From Leucobacter soli (GTDB taxonomy: Bacteria > Actinomycetota > Actinomycetes > Actinomycetales > Microbacteriaceae): a DNA stretch of 64,000 nt. The notes beneath the pieces were generated by a model. The model saw nothing but the letters and a program-made list of their open reading frames with translations. It did not search any database and was not told the DNA's origin. Position numbers and translations under genes: made by a program. Shown one piece after another: positions 24,167 through 32,336 of the stretch; the stretch's first letter is position 1; each line of letters opens with the position of its first letter. The stretch lies in the NCBI RefSeq assembly GCF_910593785.1, contig NZ_CAJVAP010000002.1, positions 80,658-144,657 of the forward strand. The letters are read 5' to 3'.

Positions 24167-25644
24167 CCGAAGCCATCACCCTCACGCCGGGCGACGCGGC
24201 GCTCCCGCGCCCGCCCGGCGTGTTCCGGCGCTGGCTGGCCGAGCACCCGCGCGCCGTCGACTGGACCATCGTCGGCACCTATCTCTTCGGCTGTGCGCTG
24301 ATGATGCTCTTCGAAGTCGTCGCAGGCTTCGTGGCCACCGACTTCGAGGGCGTCGAGCCGGAGGCGGTCTCCGAGATGCAGGCGCTCGCGCAGCACCTCG
24401 TCTGGCCCTGGACCCTCATGACGCTGCTCATCGTCGCGCTCGTGGCGACGGCGTTGCGGTTCCGCCGACGATTCCCACTGGCCGGGCTCATCGTCGTCTC
24501 GCTGCTGATGGTCTTCGAACAGGGCCTCCTCGTCGCGCCGAACTCCGTGGCACTGGTCTTCCTGCTCTACGCTGTCCCCGTCTATCGCAGCGTCGCGATG
24601 GGCTGGATCGGCTACGGGGTCGCCGTCATCGTGAATTCGCTGCTGATCCTCGTCGTGCCCTCCGGCTCATCGGGCGCCGTCGGTCCGGCCGGCATCGCGG
24701 TCGCGGATCCCGTCGGCGTGCGCGAAGGTCTGGTGCTCGTGATCATCAACGCGCTGTGGCTGCTCGCGGTGCTGATGATCGCCATCAACCTCGGCAACCG
24801 TCGCCGGTACATCGAGGCGCTCATCGACCGCGCGCATCAGCTCGCCCGCGACCGCGAGCAGAAGGCCCAGCTCGCCGCGGCCGCCGAACGGGCCCGCATC
24901 GCGCGGGAGATGCACGACATCGTTGCGCATTCGCTCTCGGTGGTCGTCACGCTGAGCGAGGCGGCCTCCGTCGCGATAGACGCGGAGCCGGTCGCCGCGA
25001 AGCAGGCGATGGATCGAGCCGCGGAGACCGGTCGCTCGGCGCTGACCGAGATGCGCCGCCTGCTCGGGGTGTTGAACGAGGATCGGGGCCCCGCGACATC
25101 GACGACTCCGTCCGCGGCCCCCTTGGCGCCCCAGCCGGGTGCGGCGCAGTTGGCGGAGCTGATCCGCGGCTTCGCGGAGGCGGGCCTCCGCATCTCCGTC
25201 ACCGAGCAGGGTGTTCCGGCCGGCGACGCGGCGCAGCAGCTCGCCGTCTACCGGATCGTGCAGGAATCGCTGACGAATGCGCTGCGATATGCGGGTGCCG
25301 GCGCGGATGTCGAGCTGAAACTGATCCACGGGGATCTGACCACCGAGATCGAGGTCGTGGACTCCGGGCCGGATCGAGCCGGATCCGGCACGCCCGCCGC
25401 GCCGCACGACAGCGGCGCACGCAGGCCCATCCCCGGCAGCGGCCGCGGGCTCGCCGGCGCGGCCGAGCGCGCCGGGGTGTTCGGCGGCTCGGTCGAGGCC
25501 GGGCCGCGGGGCCGGGGGTGGCGCCTGGCGGCCGAGGTGCCGTTCGAGACCGGGCGGGTCCACCAGGCGCCCCGCGCCGAGGCCCCCGCAGAGGCTGCGC
25601 GCGCGGGCCGCGCGCCATCCGACTCCGAGGAGGGGACACCATGA
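24163..25644 (+). CDS. Sensor histidine kinase (NarL/DesK type, HisKA_3)
   Basis: A 493-residue membrane kinase. About five hydrophobic helices span residues 25-205. A short coiled linker leads to the dimerisation/phosphoacceptor segment AREMHDIVAHSLSVVV, with the phosphorylated His at about residue 251. The ATPase domain retains the N-box (QESLTNALRYAGA) and a glycine loop (GSGRGLAGAAERA). A Pro/Ala/Gly-rich insert between N-box and G-box, and an Ala-rich tail, look low-complexity. I start it at GTG 24163, which overlaps the permease stop. Its own stop overlaps the response regulator ATG (ATGA). No extracytoplasmic sensor domain is evident, so it may sense within the membrane. Confidence 0.9.
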   Translation: MTEAITLTPGDAALPRPPGVFRRWLAEHPRAVDWTIVGTYLFGCALMMLFEVVAGFVATDFEGVEPEAVSEMQALAQHLVWPWTLMTLLIVALVATALRFRRRFPLAGLIVVSLLMVFEQGLLVAPNSVALVFLLYAVPVYRSVAMGWIGYGVAVIVNSLLILVVPSGSSGAVGPAGIAVADPVGVREGLVLVIINALWLLAVLMIAINLGNRRRYIEALIDRAHQLARDREQKAQLAAAAERARIAREMHDIVAHSLSVVVTLSEAASVAIDAEPVAAKQAMDRAAETGRSALTEMRRLLGVLNEDRGPATSTTPSAAPLAPQPGAAQLAELIRGFAEAGLRISVTEQGVPAGDAAQQLAVYRIVQESLTNALRYAGAGADVELKLIHGDLTTEIEVVDSGPDRAGSGTPAAPHDSGARRPIPGSGRGLAGAAERAGVFGGSVEAGPRGRGWRLAAEVPFETGRVHQAPRAEAPAEAARAGRAPSDSEEGTP

Positions 25645-26387
25645 CCGAGCGGCCGATCCGCGTCGCGATCGTCGACGACCAGGAGCTCATCCGCACCGGC
25701 TTCGCGCTGATCCTCAACACCGCCGCAGGCGACCGCGGGTTCGAGGTCGTCGGTCAGGCGGGCGACGGGCAGGAGGCCCTGGATCTGCTGGCGTCGCTCG
25801 AAGCGGAGGGACGAGTACCGGATGTCGTGCTCATGGACGTCCGCATGCCCGGGATGAACGGTATCGAGGCGACCGGGCTCGTCGCCCGACGGTTCCCCGG
25901 CGTGCGGGTGATCGTGCTGACCACCTTCGACCTCGACGAGTACGCCGTGGAAGCGATCGAGGCGGGTGCGAGCGGATTCCTGCTCAAGGACGCCCGCGCG
26001 GCCGAGCTCGTCGCGGCGGTGCGCGCCGTCGCCGACGGCGATGCGGTGATGGCGCCGAGCGTCACGCAGCGCCTCCTCGTGCGCCTCGCGGAATCCCGAC
26101 CGGTGAACGGCCGCGACGGCCGCGACGGCACCGCGGCAGACGGGGCGGGCGGCGCGAGCGGCACCGATCCGGCGGCTCGGGGCTCAGTGGTGCTCGAGGA
26201 GCTGACCGACCGCGAGCAGGAGGTCTTCGGCCTCATCGCCGAGGGGCTCAGCAACGCGGAGATCGGCGAGCGGCTCTTCCTCTCCGAGTCGACGGTCAAG
26301 ACGCACGTGGGGCGGGTGCTGACGAAGCTCGGTCTCCGCGACCGCGTGCATGCGGTGATACTCGCCTACGAGGCGGGACTTCGCTGA
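25641..26387 (+). CDS. Response regulator, NarL/LuxR family
   Basis: A 248-residue transcription factor paired with the preceding kinase. The receiver domain has the acidic pair (VDDQE), the phosphoacceptor Asp at residue 66 in VVLMDVRMPGMNG, and the switch Lys in GFLLKDARA. A Gly/Asp/Ala-rich linker (about 155-180, NGRDGRDGTAADGAGG) separates it from a LuxR-type HTH: LTDREQEVFGLIAEG, SNAEIGERLFLSESTVKTHVG. The ATG at 25641 follows GAGGAGG and overlaps the kinase stop by 4 bp. It probably controls the exporter operon, possibly through the GAACA-N5-TGTTC repeat. Confidence 0.93.
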   Translation: MTERPIRVAIVDDQELIRTGFALILNTAAGDRGFEVVGQAGDGQEALDLLASLEAEGRVPDVVLMDVRMPGMNGIEATGLVARRFPGVRVIVLTTFDLDEYAVEAIEAGASGFLLKDARAAELVAAVRAVADGDAVMAPSVTQRLLVRLAESRPVNGRDGRDGTAADGAGGASGTDPAARGSVVLEELTDREQEVFGLIAEGLSNAEIGERLFLSESTVKTHVGRVLTKLGLRDRVHAVILAYEAGLR

Positions 26388-26534
26388 CGCATAAGTCACA
26401 AGTAGTTAACACTTGGCCGACAGTTCTCCGTTTCCGTTCTTCCGGGTATCGAACCTGCCCTAGGCTCGGGCGCAGTGTCGCAACTCCGCGACCAGACGAA
26501 TTCCGATGAATTCCGACGAAGAAAGGCATCGTCA

Positions 26535-27809
26535 ATGAAGATGAAGCGTACTGCGAGTGCACTCGCTCTCACCGCTGCCGCAGCTCTGCTGCTCGCGAGC
26601 TGCAGCAGCACTCCCGCGGCCGAGGAGCCGGGCGACGACGGCTCGAGCACCGAGACCGTCGACACGCTCAAGATCGCGACCCTGCTGCCGCTGACCGGCG
26701 GCCTCAACTTCCTGCTGCCTCCGGTCGAAGCGGGCATCTCGCTCGCCCTGTCGGAGATCGAGGAGGCGGGCGGCGTGCTCGGCAACCCCGTGGAGATCGT
26801 CTACGAGGGCAACGAGGCCGACGGCGACAACCGCCCGACGCTCGAGGCATCGGCGGCCGACATTCTCGCGAGCGACGCGGCGTTCGTGCTGGGAGCCATG
26901 AGCACGGGCTCGTCGCAGCACGTCTACGAGGACATCACCGGCGCCGGCATCCTCATGGGTTCGCCCTCGAACACCGGTGCGATCATGACCGGCGTGAGCC
27001 CCTTCTACTTCCGCACGGCCCCCTCGGACTCGATCCAGGGATCGACGCTCGCCTCGCTGATCCTCGGCGACGGCAAGGCGACGGTCGGCTTCCTCACCTT
27101 CCAGGATCCCTACGGCACCGGCCTGCGCGATCGCGTGCAGGAGCTCGTCGAAGAGGGCGGTGCCGAGGTCGTCTACGGCGGCAAGGGCACGAACGCCGAG
27201 TTCGCGGCGAACACCAACAGCTTCTCGGCCGAGGTGACCGCGCTCAAGGACTCGGGTGCCGAGGCGATCGTCATCATCACCTTCGATGAGGTCAAGTCGA
27301 TCCTGCCCGAGCTGATGAGCCAGGGCCTCGACCTGTCGAACGTCTACCTGGTGGACGGCAACCTGGTCGACTTCACCGACCTCGACGAGGGCGTGCTCGA
27401 CGGCGCGCAGGGCACCAAGCCCGGCTACGAGGTGGACGAGGACTTCCGCCAGCAGCTGATCGACGCCTACACCTCGGGCGAGCTCGCCGACACCACCTAC
27501 GGCCCGGAGGCCTACGACCTGGTCAACCTGGTCGCGCTCGCGGCCGAGAAGGCGGGCGACGCGTCGGCCGCGGCGATCCAGGCGCAGCTGCGCGCGGTGT
27601 CGGGCGCGAACGGCGGCACGGAGTGCAACACCTTCGCCGAGTGCCGCGACCTCATCGCCGCCGGTGAGGAGATCCACTACGTCGCGCGCGCCGGAGTCGG
27701 CCCGCTGAACGAGCAGAACGATCCCTCGACCGCGTGGATCGGCATCTACAAGTACGGTGCCGACAGCAACGCTCCGGTGTTCGTCCGCTCGGAGGAGGGT
27801 CAGCTCTAA
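26535..27809 (+). CDS. Branched-chain amino acid-type ABC transporter substrate-binding lipoprotein
   Basis: Extracytoplasmic receptor of a LivK/periplasmic-binding type I family importer. The 424-residue protein has a lipoprotein signal (lipobox LLASC, Cys about residue 22), then an Asp/Glu/Ser linker. The type I binding fold opens with LKIATLLPLTGGLNFLLPPVEAGI. It contains two Cys (TECNTFAEC) near the C-terminus that could pair. I start at ATG 26535, which has GAAAGG upstream; an ATG two codons later is possible. A TAGGCT hexamer at 26461-26466 may be the -10, giving a leader of about 60 nt. The permease and ATPase genes (livHMGF) are on the opposite strand just beyond the shared terminator. 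The ligand class (amino acid, amide or urea-like) cannot be settled from sequence. Confidence 0.88.
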   Translation: MKMKRTASALALTAAAALLLASCSSTPAAEEPGDDGSSTETVDTLKIATLLPLTGGLNFLLPPVEAGISLALSEIEEAGGVLGNPVEIVYEGNEADGDNRPTLEASAADILASDAAFVLGAMSTGSSQHVYEDITGAGILMGSPSNTGAIMTGVSPFYFRTAPSDSIQGSTLASLILGDGKATVGFLTFQDPYGTGLRDRVQELVEEGGAEVVYGGKGTNAEFAANTNSFSAEVTALKDSGAEAIVIITFDEVKSILPELMSQGLDLSNVYLVDGNLVDFTDLDEGVLDGAQGTKPGYEVDEDFRQQLIDAYTSGELADTTYGPEAYDLVNLVALAAEKAGDASAAAIQAQLRAVSGANGGTECNTFAECRDLIAAGEEIHYVARAGVGPLNEQNDPSTAWIGIYKYGADSNAPVFVRSEEGQL

Positions 27810-27832
27810 GCGCGCCCCCTTCGCCGAACGAA

Positions 27833-27866
27833 GAAGAACCCCCTCCCGACCGGGAGGGGGTTCTTC
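27833..27866. terminator. Strong bidirectional terminator between the binding-protein gene and livF
   Basis: A perfect 15-bp stem (27833-27847 with 27852-27866) around a four-base loop, GAAGAACCCCCTCCC paired with its complement. The AAGAA at the outer end of each arm gives a pyrimidine-rich tail (TTCTTC) in both directions. It sits 23 bp after the binding-protein stop and 63 bp from the livF stop, so it can end both converging transcripts. Confidence 0.85.
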
Positions 27867-27929
27867 GTGTATGCGGAGGAGTTCAGCGGGCTGCGCCGGT
27901 GCCTGTGCGCCGGTACCCGAGCGAGGTGC

Positions 27930-28694
27930 CTAGGCTCCAGTGCCCCCGGCGGCCTTCGCCTCGACGTCCGCGGCGAGCGTGCCGAGATAGAGCTCGATGA
28001 CCTTCGGATCGTTCGCGAGCTCGCGCCCCGGACCCTCGTACGCATTGCGTCCCTGGTCGAGCACGTAGGCCCGATCGCAGATCTGCAGGCAGCGGCGCGC
28101 GTTCTGCTCGACCATGATGATCGTCACGCCGGTCTTGTTGATCTGGCGGGTGCGGATGAAGGTCTCGTCCTGGCGCACGGGGGAGAGGCCCGCACTCGGC
28201 TCATCGAGCAGGAGCACCTTCGGATCCATCATGAGCGCACGGGCCATCGCGACGGACTGCCGCTCCCCGCCCGAGAGCGAGCCCGCCCGCTGCTTGCGCC
28301 GGTCGACGAGCATGGGGAACAGCTCCCACATCTCCTGGAGCCGGGTCGCGAACTCCTTCGGTTTCAGGAAGAGCCCCATCTGCAGGTTCTCCTCGATGGT
28401 GAGCGAGGGGAACACATTGTTGGTCTGCGGCACGAACCCGACGCCCTTGCTCACGAGCTGGTTCGTGGCGGTGTTCGTGACGTCCTCGCCGTCGAGGGTG
28501 ACGGAGCCGTCGCGGATGTCGACCAGGCCGAAGAGCGCTTTGAGCAGCGTCGACTTGCCGGCGCCGTTCGGGCCGATGATGCCGATCAGTTCGCCCTGGT
28601 ACGCCTCGAGCGTGCAGCCGTTCAGGATGTTGATTCCGGGCAGGTAGCCGGCGGTGAGGTTGTCGGCCTTCACGACGAGCTTCGGGTCGGTCAT
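27930..28694 (-). CDS. livF: Branched-chain amino acid-type ABC transporter ATP-binding protein LivF
   Basis: A 254-residue ATPase of the LivF type. Walker A is GPNGAGKST (about 41-49), the Q-loop region VGFVPQTNNVF, signature LSGGERQSVAMARAL and Walker B VLLLDEPSAGLSP. The C-terminus carries a short Ala/Glu-rich tail (LAADVEAKAAGGTGA). The ATG at 28694 overlaps the livG stop by 4 bp. Last gene of the livHMGF operon; transcription runs into the bidirectional terminator. It energises import together with LivG. Confidence 0.92.
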   Translation of the reverse strand: MTDPKLVVKADNLTAGYLPGINILNGCTLEAYQGELIGIIGPNGAGKSTLLKALFGLVDIRDGSVTLDGEDVTNTATNQLVSKGVGFVPQTNNVFPSLTIEENLQMGLFLKPKEFATRLQEMWELFPMLVDRRKQRAGSLSGGERQSVAMARALMMDPKVLLLDEPSAGLSPVRQDETFIRTRQINKTGVTIIMVEQNARRCLQICDRAYVLDQGRNAYEGPGRELANDPKVIELYLGTLAADVEAKAAGGTGA

Positions 28695-29686
28695 CGGCTC
28701 TCCTCCTCGACCTCTTCGGCGATCTCGGTCTCGATCGCCCGGATGACGGCGGTGTTGATGGCCTCGTCGTCGCCGAGGTCCTTGTCGTGGTGCGCACCCA
28801 GGTAGGCGTCTACCACGGCCTGGCTCGTCATCACCGTCTCGGGCAGGCCCTCGGCGATGATCTCGCCCTGAGCCATCACCACGACCCAGTCGCTGATGTG
28901 CCGCACCATGTGCATGTCGTGCTCGACGAACAGCACCGTGGTGCCCTCGTCGCGCAGCGCCTGGATATGATCGAGCAGGCTCTGCGTCAGCGCCGGGTTC
29001 ACCCCGGCCATCGGCTCGTCGAGCATGATCATCGCCGGATTCGACATCAGCGCGCGCGCCATCTCGAGCAGCTTCTTCTGGCCGCCGGACAGGTCGCCCG
29101 CCATGTCGTCGATCTTCGCGTCGAGCTTGAATCGCGTGAGCAGATCCTTCGCCCGTTCGATGTTCTCCCGTTCGCGCGCCGCCCAGAGCGGCTTGAACGG
29201 GGCGACGAAGAGGTTCTCGCCCGGCTGGTTGTTCGCGCCTATCAGCATGTTCTGCAGAACCGTCATGCGGCTGAGCGCTTTGGTCAGCTGGAAGGTGCGC
29301 ACCATGCCGGCTCGGGCCGCCTGCGAGGCGCCGGTCCTGCGCATGGTCCGTCCGTTGAAGGTCCACTGCGCGTCGCCGCCGCCGATGAGCCGTTTCGCGT
29401 TCGACGGCTGGTCGAAACCGGTAATGAGGTTGAAGAAGGTCGTCTTGCCGGCGCCGTTCGGCCCGATGAGCGCGGTGATCGCCCCGCGCTGCACCTCAAG
29501 GTGCTCGACGTTCACCGCCGTCATGCCGCCGAAGCGCCGTTCGATCCTCTCCACCGTGAGGATCGGATCCGGCTTCGACACGCCGGGCGTCTGCTCGAGC
29601 GTGCGCAGTTGCGCCCTCAGCGCCTCGCGATCGTAGGGGTAGTTCTCGTCGGCCGGCGGCTTCGCCGGCGCCTGCGTCTCAGACAT
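28691..29686 (-). CDS. livG: Branched-chain amino acid-type ABC transporter ATP-binding protein LivG
   Basis: A 331-residue ATPase. An N-terminal extension of about 40 residues (Pro/Ala/Glu-rich, then a short helix) precedes the ABC core. The core has Walker A GPNGAGKTT (75-83), signature LSGGQKKLLEMARAL, Walker B IMLDEPMAGVNP and the H-loop LFVEHDMHMV. A C-terminal tail of about 45 residues is rich in Glu (EEVEEESR). Both extensions are absent from E. coli LivG. It overlaps livM by 8 bp and livF by 4 bp. Confidence 0.92.
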   Translation of the reverse strand: MSETQAPAKPPADENYPYDREALRAQLRTLEQTPGVSKPDPILTVERIERRFGGMTAVNVEHLEVQRGAITALIGPNGAGKTTFFNLITGFDQPSNAKRLIGGGDAQWTFNGRTMRRTGASQAARAGMVRTFQLTKALSRMTVLQNMLIGANNQPGENLFVAPFKPLWAARERENIERAKDLLTRFKLDAKIDDMAGDLSGGQKKLLEMARALMSNPAMIMLDEPMAGVNPALTQSLLDHIQALRDEGTTVLFVEHDMHMVRHISDWVVVMAQGEIIAEGLPETVMTSQAVVDAYLGAHHDKDLGDDEAINTAVIRAIETEIAEEVEEESR

Positions 29687-30668
29687 TGAACGACAACTCC
29701 TTCTTGTTCCCGAGGATGCCCTGCGGTCTGAATATCACGAGCAGCATGAGCGCGACGCCGATCAGCGCCCAGGCCAGCTTGTCCGTCTGGTCTGCGGTCA
29801 GGACGGAACTCGGCACGAACTCGGACGCCGCGGTGACGAGTGTGATGCGCAGCGCGAAGAAGATCAGCGTGCCGAGCAGGGGACCGAAGATGGTCGCCGC
29901 CCCGCCCAGCAGGACGATCATCCACAGGTTGAAGGTCATCGCGCGCCCCATCATGTCGGGGTGCATCGACGAGGGCAGCGTCCAGATGATTCCGCCGAAC
30001 GCGCCCATGACGCCGCCGATGACGAGCGCCTGCATCTTGTAGGCGTAGCTGCTCTTGCCGAGGCTGCGCACGGCGTCCTCGTCCTCGCGGATGCCCTTGA
30101 GCACGCGGCCCCAGGGGCTGCGGATGATGAGCCACGCGATGAGCAGGAAGAGCGCGACCAGCGACCAGCCCACGATGCGCGTCCACCAGTCGTTGCCGCC
30201 GGTGTTCGTCAGCGTCATGCCGAGGATCGTGGTGGTGCCCTCGGGCAGCGGCGAGAGCGCGCTGAACACGTCTCTGTACTCCCGGCTGTGGAGGCCGCTC
30301 GAGGCGCCGGTGATATCCGCGAGGAGATTCATCTTGAAGATCATCCGCAGAATCTCCGCGGCAGCGATCGTCACGATGGCGAGGTAATCGCCTCTGAGCT
30401 TGAGCGTCGGAATACCGAGGATGAGCGCGAACACCACGGCGGCCGCGGCAGCGACGAGCAGGGCCGGCCAGAAGCCGAGCCCGAAGTAGCTCACCGAGAC
30501 GCCGAAGCCGTAGGCCCCCAGCAGCATGAACCCGGCCTGGCCGAAGTTCATGAGGCCGGTGAAGCCGAAGTGGATGTTGAGGCCGATCGCCGCGAGGACG
30601 AACGCGGCGGTGGTGGGCGAGAGGAGCGTGTAGAGGACGCTCGATCCGAGATCAGTCAAGAATTCCAT
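29679..30668 (-). CDS. livM: Branched-chain amino acid-type ABC transporter permease LivM
   Basis: A 329-residue membrane subunit with about nine hydrophobic segments. The LivM family pattern is evident in GLNIHFGFTGLMNFGQAGFMLLGAY (described by position, residues about 28-52) and in the coupling loop SPWGRVLKGIREDEDAVRSLGK. The ATG at 30668 lies 9 bp after the livH stop. Together with LivH it forms the transmembrane channel of the importer. Confidence 0.93.
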   Translation of the reverse strand: MEFLTDLGSSVLYTLLSPTTAAFVLAAIGLNIHFGFTGLMNFGQAGFMLLGAYGFGVSVSYFGLGFWPALLVAAAAAVVFALILGIPTLKLRGDYLAIVTIAAAEILRMIFKMNLLADITGASSGLHSREYRDVFSALSPLPEGTTTILGMTLTNTGGNDWWTRIVGWSLVALFLLIAWLIIRSPWGRVLKGIREDEDAVRSLGKSSYAYKMQALVIGGVMGAFGGIIWTLPSSMHPDMMGRAMTFNLWMIVLLGGAATIFGPLLGTLIFFALRITLVTAASEFVPSSVLTADQTDKLAWALIGVALMLLVIFRPQGILGNKKELSFNV

Positions 30669-30677
30669 GATGTGCTC

Positions 30678-32084
30678 CTAGCCGATCCGCTCTTTTCGAC
30701 CGAAGATGCCCTGCGGTCTCACGAGGAGCAGCAGGATCAGCAGCATCAGCGCGGTCGCGAACTTCAGGTCGCCGGGCAGCCAGATGTTCGTGAGCTCGAC
30801 CATCATGCCCACGATCATGGATCCGACGAAGGCGCCGAATGCGGTGCCCAGGCCGCCGAGGGTGACCGCGGCGAAGAAGAGCAGCAGCATCTGCCCGCCC
30901 GTGAACCAGGTGATGCCGTTGAACACCAGGCCCAGGAATACGCCGGCGAGGCCGGCGAGGCCGCCGCCCACGATCCAGACGATGTTGATGACCCGGTCGA
31001 CGTTGATGCCGGAGGCCTGCGCGAGCGCCGGGTTGTCGCTGATCGCGCGCGTGGCCCGGCCGAAGCGCGTGTACATGAGGCCGAGACCCACCAGGATGAT
31101 CGCCACGATCGAGAACCCCATCGCGACGAGCGACTGGACGGTGAGGATCACGCCGAAGACGTTCACCGTCGCGGGCGTCGACGTGTCGATGCGGATGACA
31201 CCGGTGCCGAAGAAGAGCTGGAACAGGTACTGGATGACGATGGACAGGCCGATCGACACGATCATGATCTGCATCAGACTGAGCCGCCGCTTCCGCAGCG
31301 GCTTCCAGAGCAGTTTGTCCTGCACGAAGCCGAAAGCTGCGAGGGCCAGCACAGCGAGGGCGCCGGCCAGCCAGATATTCCCGGTCAGTCCCATGAACAG
31401 CGCGGCGCTGAGCCCGCCCAGCGAGACGAGCTCGCCGTGAGCGAAGTTGCTGAGGCCGGTCGTGCCGAAGATGAGCGAGAGTCCGAGGGAGGCCAGTGCG
31501 ATGAGCAGGCCCATGCGGATGCCCGACGCGAACTGCTGCCAGAAGCGCGGCCAGGAGAACGAGCTGACCGAGGTGCTGCTGTTCCCGTCGGATTCGACGG
31601 CGGTGCCGCCGTCGGTCCCGGCGCCGTCCCCGCCCCCGGAGGCTCCCGCGTCGTCGCCGCCGCCCTCGGGGTCGTCGGTGAGCGGGAACAGTGCGCTCTT
31701 GAAGCCGTTGAACTCGACGGTCACCTCGCGGGTTCCGACGCTCTTCAAGAACTGCCCCTCGGGCAGGCTCTCCGGGTTCAGAGTCACGGCGTAGGTGCCG
31801 GTGGCGGTGACGGTGAAGTCCCAGCGCCCCTCGTCGTTCGTGGTCGTCGTCTGGGCCTCGCCGTTCCCGCTCAGCGAGAGCTCGACGTCTGCCGCCGGCT
31901 CGCCCGAGCTCAGCTTGATCGTGCCCTGGATGCAGGCCGTCGCCGCATCCGGCGCGCACGGATCCGCGGCGTGAGCCGGCTGTGCGGTGAACAGGCCGCC
32001 GAGAAGGGCGGCGATGAGGCCGAGAAGCAGGATCAAGCCGATCGGGCGTCTACTGCTCGGCGAAAGGGCCGTTGTTGGTGTCAC
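30678..32084 (-). CDS. livH: ABC transporter permease LivH with N-terminal signal peptide and ectodomain
   Basis: A permease subunit of unusual length: 468 residues against about 290-310 for ordinary LivH. The first 39 residues form a signal-type sequence ending AQPAHA. Residues about 40-140 have a beta-rich, carboxypeptidase-regulatory-like or prealbumin-like character (CIQGTIKLSSGEPAADVELSLSG, then DEGRWDFTVTATGTYAVTL, positions about 50-105). A Gly/Asp/Ser linker (about 140-168) follows, and the canonical LivH core starts near 175 with FASGIRMGLLIALASLGLSL. The GTG at 32084 follows GGAGG. The two Cys near residues 43 and 51 could form a disulfide. The domain faces outward and may help dock the binding lipoprotein; that is inference. 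Confidence 0.9.
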   Translation of the reverse strand: MTPTTALSPSSRRPIGLILLLGLIAALLGGLFTAQPAHAADPCAPDAATACIQGTIKLSSGEPAADVELSLSGNGEAQTTTTNDEGRWDFTVTATGTYAVTLNPESLPEGQFLKSVGTREVTVEFNGFKSALFPLTDDPEGGGDDAGASGGGDGAGTDGGTAVESDGNSSTSVSSFSWPRFWQQFASGIRMGLLIALASLGLSLIFGTTGLSNFAHGELVSLGGLSAALFMGLTGNIWLAGALAVLALAAFGFVQDKLLWKPLRKRRLSLMQIMIVSIGLSIVIQYLFQLFFGTGVIRIDTSTPATVNVFGVILTVQSLVAMGFSIVAIILVGLGLMYTRFGRATRAISDNPALAQASGINVDRVINIVWIVGGGLAGLAGVFLGLVFNGITWFTGGQMLLLFFAAVTLGGLGTAFGAFVGSMIVGMMVELTNIWLPGDLKFATALMLLILLLLVRPQGIFGRKERIG

Positions 32085-32323
32085 GGTGCCTCCGAGTCAT
32101 CTGGCGCGCCGCTCCGTTGCGCGCGCCGCATCTCTGGAATCGTAGCGGACTGTCGGCGTGCTCCGTCGAGAAATGTGGGGTGGCTACATATCTTCGTGAC
32201 CAAACAGGAATATTCGGGCGGCACGACACAGCTATGCATTGCATGTGCGTATCATGCCGGCAAGCTGTGCGTTCGCCCGAGGCGAGAGGTCGGCGCAACC
32301 GATCGGGGTGGGGGAGTCCGGGC

Positions 32324-32329
32324 TACGAT
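32324..32329 (+). promoter_or_regulatory. -10 element (TACGAT) of ftsY
   Basis: TACGAT puts predicted +1 at about 32336, one base before the ftsY ATG. No Shine-Dalgarno sequence precedes this start, so a near-leaderless mRNA fits. The 252-bp gap to livH (32085-32336) is clearly less GC-rich than its surroundings and must also hold the livH promoter, which I could not place. Confidence 0.4.
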
Positions 32330-32336
32330 TGGGGGC

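Noticed and set aside
29961..32336. Long in-frame upstream extension of ftsY antisense to livM and livH
   Set aside because: Reads as Arg/Glu/Asp/His low-complexity sequence; FtsY has a natural start at 32337 with a -10 element before it.
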